This document shows positions 57,696-64,000 of a stretch of 64,000 nucleotides of DNA, one piece after another. The position numbers and the translations under genes are program-made. The stretch comes from an uncultured Planctomycetia bacterium (GTDB lineage Bacteria; Planctomycetota; UBA1135; GCA-002686595). The notes under the pieces are model-generated. The model saw nothing but the letters and a program-made list of their open reading frames with translations. It did not search any database and was not told the DNA's origin. The DNA is taken from contig CALKYE010000057.1 in NCBI GenBank assembly GCA_938003765.1, forward strand, positions 1 to 64,000, given 5' to 3'. How positions within the stretch are numbered: the stretch's first letter is position 1; each line of letters starts with the position of its first letter.

Positions 57696-58024
57696 CGAGT
57701 CACCGACCTCAGTGCGCGCGAAGGACCTCGCGCCGCGCGAGCAGCGTCCCTCGAAGCGATCGGGCCGCTCAGTTCGATCGGCGAGAGCGTGCTGCCGACT
57801 CACGTCCGCCGACGCCACACCGACCTCGCCCCGTCGTCGAGGCGCAACTGGCGGGCGCCGCTCCTCGACTCAGGCGATGCGCCGGAGAGCCACCCGCTCG
57901 AGTTCGTGGTGCGGCCGTAGGTTGCACGTCGGACGCGGCGGGTCGGGCCGGCGACCGCGGGCTGTGTTGCGCCGCGCAAGGCGGTGATCCGCCGCTCCGC
58001 GCGACGTAGGCTACGCGCCCCACG
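57696..58024. other. intergenic region without a supported gene
   Basis: Open frames are short or lack codon bias. TAGGCT at 58007-58012, 12 bp before the next ATG, could be a -10; I see no convincing -35. No terminator-like hairpin with a T-run is visible after the DUF167 gene. Confidence 0.45.
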
Positions 58025-58894
58025 ATGAAGCCCTCTCCTTGCGAACTGGATGACGCCGTCGCACGCGCGCTGGCCTCGCTCGAGCGCGCGCGCGCGCCGC
58101 GACCGTCGGCCGTGGTCTCGCTCGCCACGGGCGCTGGCGCGCTGGCGGGACGACTCGAACAGGCCGGGCGACTGCCCTTCTCGCGCCTCGAAGGCTCGCC
58201 CGCGCGCTGGCGCGATGTGCTGCTGCACTACGGGACGCTCGAAGGCGCGCCCGTGTGGGTGTTCGAGGACGCGCCGGCCGACGCGGGCCGCGACGACGCG
58301 CCGTGGCACGCCGCCTACCCGGTCTGGCTGGCAGGCGCGAGCGGCGCGGCGAGCTTGATCCACGTCTGCGCGGGCGCATCGACGAGCAGCGCGAGCGACG
58401 GCGGCCTGCGCGCGGGCTCGATCGCGCTCGTGCGCGACCACCTGAACCTGAGCGGCGGCACGGTGCTGATGGGACTGGGTTCGAGTCGCCTGGGCGCGCA
58501 GTTCCCCGACCAGACGCGCACCCACGACGCGTTCTTGCGGCGCTCCGCGCTCGCCATCTGCGAGCGGCTCGGCTTGCACGGCGCCGAGTGCGTCGCCGCC
58601 TGCCCGCTCGGCCCGACGCTCGAAACGCCCGCCGAACGCCGCGCCTTCGCCGCGCTCGGCGCGCAGGTGAGCGCGCAACGGCTCATCGAAGCGCTGCACG
58701 CCGCAGCCCACGCGGGAGTCGGCGTGCTGGCCGCCGTGCTCGTGGTCCAGGAGAGCGACGAGGAACTCGACATCGCACGCATCGCCGCGCGCGCCGCCGC
58801 GCTGGCGCCGGCGGTCGACGACCTGATCGTCGAGATGGTGCGCGCCGCACGCGCGGAAGCGTGGGGTCGCGCGCGCGAGGGCGAACAAGCGTGA
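58025..58894 (+). CDS. divergent purine nucleoside phosphorylase-like protein
   Basis: 289 residues. The pattern follows trimeric PNPs: an N-terminal AVVSLATGAGALAGRLEQAG in the place of the phosphate loop, IALVRDHLNLSGGTVLMG for the LxxDHIN segment, GAQFPDQTRTHD for PRFPDM, and CPLGPTLETPAERRAFAALG for the GPxxET-AE motif with its substrate-binding Glu. The later Asn of the base site is replaced (VLVVQES instead of a Thr-Asn pair), and the STVPE segment is missing. It may be catalytically altered. Its stop overlaps the GTG of purN, which supports a link to purine metabolism. Confidence 0.7.
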   Translation: MKPSPCELDDAVARALASLERARAPRPSAVVSLATGAGALAGRLEQAGRLPFSRLEGSPARWRDVLLHYGTLEGAPVWVFEDAPADAGRDDAPWHAAYPVWLAGASGAASLIHVCAGASTSSASDGGLRAGSIALVRDHLNLSGGTVLMGLGSSRLGAQFPDQTRTHDAFLRRSALAICERLGLHGAECVAACPLGPTLETPAERRAFAALGAQVSAQRLIEALHAAAHAGVGVLAAVLVVQESDEELDIARIAARAAALAPAVDDLIVEMVRAARAEAWGRAREGEQA

Positions 58895-59514
58895 ACCGTC
58901 GCATCGCGGTGCTGGCCTCCGGCGGCGGGCGCTCGCTCGAGAACCTCGCCGAGAAGATCGCCAGCGGCGAGCTCGACGCCGAGCTCGCGCTCGTGGTCGT
59001 GAACACTCCCGGCGCAGGCGCGATCGAGCGCGCCCAGCGCCTGGGGCTGGAGTGCGTGCTCGTCGACCACCGCACGTTCGCCTCAGCGCAGGAGTTCAGC
59101 GCCGCGATCTTCCGCGAGGTCGAAGCCCGCAAGGTCGAGCTGGTCGTGCTCGCCGGGTTCCTGCGACTGCTCGTCGTGCCCCAGCGTTGGGAGGGCAGAG
59201 TGATCAACATCCACCCCGCGCTGCTGCCGAAGTTCGGCGGCAAGGGCTACTTCGGCGAGCGCGTGCACGCCGCCGTGCTGGCTGCGGGCGAGAGCGTCAG
59301 CGGCTGCACCGTGCACTACGTGACGAACGAGTACGACTCGGGGCCGCCGCTCTTGCAGCGCCGCACCCCGGTCAAGCCCGGCGACGACGCGCACTCGCTC
59401 GCCGCGCGCGTGTTCGAGGAGGAGAAGATCGCGCTGCCCGAGGCGATCACGCGGCACTTCGACGCGCGGCTGCGGCGCGACGCGCCCGTCACAGGCTCAG
59501 CGCCGCAAGCGTGA
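58891..59514 (+). CDS. purN: phosphoribosylglycinamide formyltransferase
   Basis: 207 residues from a GTG overlapping the upstream stop. IAVLASGGGRSLENLAEKI is the phosphoribosyl-binding start, VLAGFLRLL and INIHPALLPKFGGKGYFGE carry the Asn-His pair, and TVHYVTNEYDSGPPLLQR the catalytic Asp. It formylates GAR in purine synthesis using 10-formyl-tetrahydrofolate. The 3' end overlaps the convergent small membrane protein gene by 26 bp. Confidence 0.93.
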   Translation: MNRRIAVLASGGGRSLENLAEKIASGELDAELALVVVNTPGAGAIERAQRLGLECVLVDHRTFASAQEFSAAIFREVEARKVELVVLAGFLRLLVVPQRWEGRVINIHPALLPKFGGKGYFGERVHAAVLAAGESVSGCTVHYVTNEYDSGPPLLQRRTPVKPGDDAHSLAARVFEEEKIALPEAITRHFDARLRRDAPVTGSAPQA

Positions 59515-59722
59515 GCCGAGCGTGCGCGAGCACGCCCGAGGCCAGTCCGAGCAAGCGCTGGCGCAGCGACAACAGTCCCAGCGACGCCCACAGCGCGAGC
59601 GTGGCGCAGAAGCCGGGGCAGTGGCTCCGCGTGGGGAGCGCGCCGAGCACGTGAGCGAGCGCGTTGATCGCCGCGATCGCGCCCAACGTCGTTTCGAGCC
59701 AGATCAGCGCGCTTTGCGCCAC
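59489..59722 (-). CDS. small hydrophobic membrane protein
   Basis: 77 residues from a GTG 16 bp before the stop of the preceding cryptic frame; an upstream GTG at 59743 would add seven. It has two or three hydrophobic stretches (LIWLETTLGAIAAINALAHV, FCATLALWASLGLL, LLGLASGVLAHARLTLAAL) and nearly all codons end in G or C, which supports real coding. It overlaps the end of purN on the other strand. No family is recognised. It would be the last gene of the leftward mrfA-mrfB run. Confidence 0.5.
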   Translation of the reverse strand: MAQSALIWLETTLGAIAAINALAHVLGALPTRSHCPGFCATLALWASLGLLSLRQRLLGLASGVLAHARLTLAALSL

Positions 59723-59970
59723 GCCTGCGACGCGGCCGCGCACCTCGCGACGGACGCGATGTCGTGAAAGACGAGGAACTCGCCCTCGCGCAACTGCGCG
59801 TCGAACGCGCGCGAGAACCAGCTCGGGAAGCCCTCGCCTTCCCGCAGCTCCTCGGCGAAGGGCGCCGCGTGCGGGAGCAGGAACGACAGCAGGCGCCGAC
59901 GCAGCGCGCGGTGCTTCGTCGAGGCGGCGTCGGGATCAGGCGTGCTGCTTGAGCGCCCGGCGCGTGGCCT
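59704..59970 (-). CDS. probable small protein whose start codon cannot be identified
   Basis: The frame is open from a stop at 59971-59973 to the TGA at 59704-59706. From about 59930 on, virtually every codon ends in G or C, as in real genes here, and the product looks like a globular protein (for example SWFSRAFDAQLREGEFLVFH). No ATG, GTG or TTG is present in the first 40 codons; a CTG near 59900 is the first conceivable one, and the first TTG comes near the end. Either a non-standard start, a frameshift from the preceding nuclease gene, or a sequence error must be involved. It overlaps both neighbours, consistent with a translationally coupled operon. Confidence 0.45.
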   Translation of the reverse strand, partial: RPRAGRSSSTPDPDAASTKHRALRRRLLSFLLPHAAPFAEELREGEGFPSWFSRAFDAQLREGEFLVFHDIASVARCAAASQAWRKAR

Positions 59971-61099
59971 TCACGATCAGTTCGTCGAGTTCGCACGCGT
60001 GCTCCTCGAGCGCCAGCTCGCGCGCCGCGCTCGCGAGCGTCGCGCACTCGCTCCAGCGCTTGTGGCGCGCCAGTGCTCGCGCCAGCCCGCGCAAGCGCGC
60101 CCACTCCAGACTGCGCGACGGCTCTTGGGTCACTGCGACGGCCCGAGGCGCGAACTCGAGCGAGCCCAGGTGCGCGCACAGCGCCGCCAGGCTCAACACG
60201 TCGTCGCGGTTGTGCGCGAACACGCGCTCGAGCCGGTGCGGCCGACCGGCGAGGAAGTCGTACCAGGCCGCGGGAGCGTGCGCTCCGCTGAGGTCGTCCT
60301 CGCGCTCGACCGAGCACAACACGCGCTCGAGCGTCCCCAGCCGCGCGTCGGCGAGCGCGGGTCGGTACAGCGCGCGCAGCGGGTGGTACAGGTCGAGGTG
60401 CGCGCGGCCCTCGAACGGCGGGCGCACGCCGTGCACGCGCATCTTGTCCTCGAGCCGGTGACGGTCGAAGGTCTTGCCGAAGAACGTGACCAGCGCCTGC
60501 GCGCCCGCGACGCGTTGCGCGACCTCTTCGAGCAGCGCCGCTTCCTCCTCCGGTCCGCGCAGGAAGCCTTGCCACAGCACGAACTCGCCGGCTTCGATCC
60601 AACCCAGACCGACGAGGAAGGCCTTGGTTCCCGCGCCGCCCGAGAGTCCGGTGGTCTCGATGTCGAGGAACAGCGCGCGGCGCGGATCGAGCGCAGCGAG
60701 GCGCGCATCGCCGGTGAGCAATGCGAACAGCTCGGAGCGCACGTCCAGCACGCGCGCAAGCGGCTCGGCGCCGTGCGGTTGCTCCAGCGCGACGCGCAGC
60801 TCGCGCACGGCGAACGCGCCGCGCACGCTGTGCGCTTCGCGCAGGTCAGTTGGCGGTCCGACGTCGAGCGCGGGTGGGAGCTGCGCGGCAGGTGCGCCCC
60901 GCGCGACGCGCGCTTTCCACCAGGACGGAAGCTCCGCATCCGGCGCTGCGCGAGGCGCGTCCGACTCGCTTGCGGACTCGGGCTCCGCGCACGGCTCGCT
61001 CGACGAGCCCTCGCTGCTCGCGTTCGCTGCGCTCGCGTCGGCGCGCGCGGGTGTCTCGCGCCGCAGGCGAGCGAGTCGATCGCGAAACGAAGCGTCCAT
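59936..61099 (-). CDS. mrfB: RNase H-like 3'-5' exonuclease, MrfB/YprB family
   Basis: 387 residues from an ATG 15 bp after the helicase stop. An acidic Ser/Glu-rich N-terminus precedes the nuclease core: ALFLDIETTGLSGGAGTKAF has the first Asp-Glu pair, ALVTFFGKTFDRHRLEDKM the second acidic site, HLDLYHPLRALYR the conserved strand and FAHNRDDVLSLAAL the last catalytic Asp with its His. The C-terminal 70 residues are helical, TPR-like. In Bacillus subtilis MrfB acts with the MrfA helicase in repair of mitomycin C damage. Adjacent order here is the same. The symbol is by homology only. Confidence 0.82.
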   Translation of the reverse strand: MDASFRDRLARLRRETPARADASAANASSEGSSSEPCAEPESASESDAPRAAPDAELPSWWKARVARGAPAAQLPPALDVGPPTDLREAHSVRGAFAVRELRVALEQPHGAEPLARVLDVRSELFALLTGDARLAALDPRRALFLDIETTGLSGGAGTKAFLVGLGWIEAGEFVLWQGFLRGPEEEAALLEEVAQRVAGAQALVTFFGKTFDRHRLEDKMRVHGVRPPFEGRAHLDLYHPLRALYRPALADARLGTLERVLCSVEREDDLSGAHAPAAWYDFLAGRPHRLERVFAHNRDDVLSLAALCAHLGSLEFAPRAVAVTQEPSRSLEWARLRGLARALARHKRWSECATLASAARELALEEHACELDELIVKATRRALKQHA

Positions 61100-61114
61100 G
61101 GGCGCGGCGCCGCG

Positions 61115-63556
61115 TCAGGGCGCGAGAGTCGACTCGTCGAGCGCGCTGGGCGCCGGCAGCGCGCCGCTGGTGAGGTGCGTGAGAATGCGACGCGCGGCGC
61201 TCTTGCCCATCACGCCCGACTCCGAGATCGGCCCGACGCACGCCGGACAGCCCGCGCGACAGGCGCAGTGCTCCACGATGCGCAGCGCGGCCTGGAGCAC
61301 GTCGCGGTGCGCGTCGAACAGCACGTCGGCGAGTCCGACCCCGCCCTGCACGCGGTCGTACAGCACGATCGCCGGCCGCGCGAAGGTCGGCGAGCGCACT
61401 TCGCTCGCCAGCCCCAGGTCGCTGGGCTGACAGCGCAGGAACAGCGGAGCGACGCGGCGCACCAGTCCGCCCACGCTGCGCCAGGCGGCGCCGCGTTCCG
61501 CCCCCACCAGACCGAGTCGTTGCGCGCTCGGTTCCGAGAGCGTCAGCACGAAGGCCTGCGTGTCGAGCTCCTCCGCGGGCAGGTGGATGTCCTCGCAGCC
61601 CACGTTCTCGCGCGTGTAGAAGCGGATCTTCTTGTACTGCGTGGCGAGCGTGGTCACGTGCACCTCGCCAGCGAGGATCGAGAAGTCCTCTTCCCCGCCG
61701 GAGCGCTCGCGCAGCGAACGACGCTCGAGGCGCAGGAGCTGCCAGCTCGTGTCGACCTCGGCCTCGGTGAAGTAGTCGCTCTCGACGGAGCGCACGTACG
61801 CGCGACGGTTCTCGTAGTCGAAGCGCTCGACCTTCCAGGTCTCGCCCTCGATCTGATAGATCGCGCCCTCGTGGCAGGTCGTGAGCGAGCCCGCGCGGTC
61901 GATCTCGCCGATGGCCTTCTTGGTGTCGGCGTCGAGGATCAACACGTTGTCCGGACCGCCGCTCGCGAGCGGCACGTCCTGCGCCGGATAGGCGTCGGCC
62001 ATCCAGTGCCAGGTGTCGTCGCGCTTGAGCAGGAGCTTCGATTCGCTCGCCAGGTAGTCGAGCACGTCGGCGACGTGCGGCGCGCTCGCGAAGGGCCCGC
62101 GCTCGAGATCGCGCTCGCGGAACGGCAGCTCGAAGGCCGCGCACTTGAGCTGCTCCGAGAGGATCACGAGGTTGTTCGCGTCCAGGCCGAGCTTCTCGCG
62201 CGGCGCCTCGAACAGGTACTCGGGGCTCGCGGCGAGGTACTGATCGAGCGGATCGGAGCGCGCGATGAGCACGGTCAGGCTGGGTTGACCGCGGCGGCCG
62301 GCGCGGCCCGCGCGCTGCCAGAACGAGGCCTGTGAGCCCGGATAACCCACCAGCACCGCCACGTCGAGGCGGCCGATGTCGACGCCGAGCTCGAGCGCGT
62401 TGGTCGAGACCACGACCTTCACCGCGCCGCGCCGCAGGCCGTCCTCGATCTCGCGTCGGTGCAGCGGCAGGTAGCCTCCGCGGTAGCCGCGGATCTCGCT
62501 CTCCTCGAGGCCCATCGCGCTCGCGCTCTCCTTCAAGTAGCGCGTGAGCACCTCCACGGCGGTCCGCTGGCCGCAGAAGAAGATCACCTGCCGATCGGGG
62601 CCGCACACCGAGAGCGCCAGGCGGCGCGCTTCCTCGAGCGCGTTGGCGCGCAATCCGGCGACGGGGTCGAGCAGCGGCGGGTTGTAGACGCCGAACACGC
62701 GCGCGCCCGCGGGCGAGCCGTCCTCGTCGATGACGCGCACGTCGCGGCCCGTGAGCCGCTTCGCGTGCTCCGCTCCATCGCGCAACGTCGCCGACGAGAG
62801 GATGAACTGCGGGCGGCTGTGGTAGTGCTCCGCGATGCGGAGCAGCCGGCGCACCACGTTGGCGACGCTCGAGCCGAACACGCCCGAGAGCGTGTGCGCC
62901 TCGTCGATCACGATCGTGCGCAGGCTGGTGAAGAACTCCGACCACTTGGCGTGGTTGGGCAGGATGCCGGCGTGCAGCATCCAGGGATTGGTGAGCACCA
63001 CGTGCCCTTCGTCGCGCAACGTGCGGCGCACGCTCGGCGGCGTGTCTCCGTCGTAGGTGCAGCTGCGCCACTCGGCGCTCAGCGCGCCGATCATGTCGTT
63101 GAGGCTCGCGCTCTGGTCCTGCGAGAGCGCCTTGGTCGGGAACAGCATCAGCGCGCGCGCGTCGCCGTTCGACTCCAGGAGGCGCTGGAGGATCGGCGCT
63201 GTGTAGCACAGCGTCTTGCCCGACGCGGTCGGCGTCGAGATGAGGATGTCCTCGCCCGCGAGCGCCGCCTCGATGGCCTGCGCCTGGTGCGAATACACGC
63301 GCGTCTGTCCGCGCGCCGCGAGTTGCTCGCGCAGGCGCGGATGGAGCGCTTCGGGCAGATCCTGCGAACGCTCGCCGCGCGCTGGGACCTCGCGCCAGTG
63401 CGAGAAGCGCGGAGCGAGTTCGCCGTCGTGCTTCAACTGCTCCGCGAGTTCGAGCGCGTCGCCCCCGGCTCGCGCTCGCCGCGCGCCGCCGCGTTTGACC
63501 GAGGGCTGTCGCTCGTCTCCGTCGGCGCCCGTGCCGTTTGCTCCCACTTCGCGCAT
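61115..63556 (-). CDS. mrfA: DEAD/DEAH-box repair helicase, MrfA/YprA family
   Basis: 813 residues from the ATG at 63556, with GGAGGGG about eight bases upstream; a GTG at 63583 would overlap that site. The helicase motifs are all present: ILISTPTASGKT (Walker A), LMLFPTKALSQDQ, TIVIDEAHTLSG (DEAH), FILSSATL, VVVSTNALELGVDIG and FWQRAGRAGRRGQ. Near the end a CACRAGCPAC cluster gives four cysteines, typical of MrfA/YprA with its DUF1998 zinc region. The Bacillus MrfA-MrfB pair excises mitomycin-linked nucleotides independently of UvrA. It leads the leftward operon. Confidence 0.88.
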   Translation of the reverse strand: MREVGANGTGADGDERQPSVKRGGARRARAGGDALELAEQLKHDGELAPRFSHWREVPARGERSQDLPEALHPRLREQLAARGQTRVYSHQAQAIEAALAGEDILISTPTASGKTLCYTAPILQRLLESNGDARALMLFPTKALSQDQSASLNDMIGALSAEWRSCTYDGDTPPSVRRTLRDEGHVVLTNPWMLHAGILPNHAKWSEFFTSLRTIVIDEAHTLSGVFGSSVANVVRRLLRIAEHYHSRPQFILSSATLRDGAEHAKRLTGRDVRVIDEDGSPAGARVFGVYNPPLLDPVAGLRANALEEARRLALSVCGPDRQVIFFCGQRTAVEVLTRYLKESASAMGLEESEIRGYRGGYLPLHRREIEDGLRRGAVKVVVSTNALELGVDIGRLDVAVLVGYPGSQASFWQRAGRAGRRGQPSLTVLIARSDPLDQYLAASPEYLFEAPREKLGLDANNLVILSEQLKCAAFELPFRERDLERGPFASAPHVADVLDYLASESKLLLKRDDTWHWMADAYPAQDVPLASGGPDNVLILDADTKKAIGEIDRAGSLTTCHEGAIYQIEGETWKVERFDYENRRAYVRSVESDYFTEAEVDTSWQLLRLERRSLRERSGGEEDFSILAGEVHVTTLATQYKKIRFYTRENVGCEDIHLPAEELDTQAFVLTLSEPSAQRLGLVGAERGAAWRSVGGLVRRVAPLFLRCQPSDLGLASEVRSPTFARPAIVLYDRVQGGVGLADVLFDAHRDVLQAALRIVEHCACRAGCPACVGPISESGVMGKSAARRILTHLTSGALPAPSALDESTLAP

Positions 63557-63653
63557 GCCGCTGTCCCCTCCGATCCGCTCCACTCCGCGGCGCGAAGTTA
63601 GGGCTTTGGAAGGGTCCCCACAAGCACGGCCACGGCGCGAGCCGTCGCGCCGA

Positions 63654-64000
63654 TCAGTCGGCGAGCATCAGCGCGGTGAGCGACGCGTAGGGCTCGGCCC
63701 CGACCACCGCGAACAGGCGGTCGCTGCGGTACACGCTGGCCGCGGGCGCGTCGCCGACCTGACTGGTTCCGAGCACGAACGAAGTCGTCGCGCCGCGGAA
63801 CGTGACTAGATCGACCTTCAGCGGCGCGCGGACCTCGTCGTCGCCGCCGCGCTGGAGCATGCGCGAGGCGCGCATCGAAAGCAGCCGGTCGACCCAACGA
63901 CTGAACTCCTTGGCCTCGCCCTCGAGGCCCTCGCGCGTCCAGTGCCCGTGCTCGTCGCGCAGCCACTTGCGGCGCCGGCCCTGGTGCTCGATCTCGATGA
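63654..64000 (-). CDS. C-terminal end of an unidentified protein, possibly DUF4340 (5' end outside window)
   Basis: The frame is open to the right edge and ends in TGA at 63654. The 115 visible residues read with strongly G/C-ended codons and include EFSRWVDRLLSMRASRML and a beta-rich end with FVLGTSQVGDAPAASVYRSD. A pattern of short strands around a W-x-x-x-G segment followed by a helix with VDRLLS recalls the repeat of DUF4340 proteins that occur in gliding and ABC-2 export operons. The match is by eye and uncertain. Confidence 0.5.
   Translation of the reverse strand, partial: IEIEHQGRRRKWLRDEHGHWTREGLEGEAKEFSRWVDRLLSMRASRMLQRGGDDEVRAPLKVDLVTFRGATTSFVLGTSQVGDAPAASVYRSDRLFAVVGAEPYASLTALMLAD

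Noticed and set aside
60846..63623. 925-codon leftward frame overlapping mrfA
   Set aside because: Same strand but different frame from the helicase; the helicase frame carries every conserved motif.

Overview
The window is very GC-rich chromosomal DNA with dense coding, many GTG and a few TTG starts, ATGA/GTGA overlaps and strong G/C bias at third codon positions. I see no phage, IS element, CRISPR array, rRNA or tRNA. The gene mix points to a free-living aerobic bacterium, most likely a planctomycete-like lineage (Planctomycetota, less likely Myxococcota): a CotH kinase with DUF4956, a sulfatase-like hydrolase, pilin-like proteins with a DUF7305-type partner, an FHA-Ser/Thr kinase, an SdrD-like secreted protein and ergothioneine synthesis. 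The assignment rests on gene content only.

Region 1 (1-17.9 kb) is an envelope and exopolysaccharide block. DUF4956, a TPR membrane protein, an SGNH acyl-ester hydrolase and a CotH-beta-helix fusion form one tightly coupled operon. Two GT4 glycosyltransferases, a NodB deacetylase, two small membrane proteins built from a repeated TM-'GYSVSWGG'-TM unit, a GT-C glycosyltransferase, a Wzx-like flippase, two paralogous GT2 enzymes, a histidine phosphatase and a sulfatase-like membrane enzyme follow. Together they could make, modify and export a surface glycan.

Region 2 (17.9-28.9 kb): a c-type cytochrome lipoprotein; a vitamin B12 importer (btuFCD) behind a cobalamin riboswitch, with a 24-bp tandem repeat that copies the 3' end of btuD; an unknown secreted protein; OsmC; a lipoprotein amidohydrolase; a short-chain dehydrogenase; and asd-lysC (aspartate pathway) with its own promoter.

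Region 3 (29-35.5 kb): two prepilin-like proteins, a PilX/DUF7305-type surface protein and a HEAT-repeat protein, then a four-S1-domain RNA-binding protein ending in a strong terminator, and a secreted SdrD-B-like protein.

Region 4 (35.6-49.1 kb): panB, a COG2509 FAD dehydrogenase, a methyltransferase, an AlgX/AlgJ-like protein, accD, rpe, a membrane protein, the remnant of a methyltransferase, a secreted SGNH hydrolase, egtB-egtD, and an unknown membrane-anchored protein.

Region 5 (49.2-64 kb): gapA-pgk with a clear promoter and a perfect hairpin terminator, tilS, an operon of a YggS PLP protein, an FHA/Ser-Thr kinase and a DUF167 protein, a degenerate purine nucleoside phosphorylase coupled to purN, and a leftward operon of MrfA-like helicase and MrfB-like nuclease followed by two small genes, one of which has no recognisable start codon. 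The 5'-truncated gene at the right edge may be DUF4340-like.
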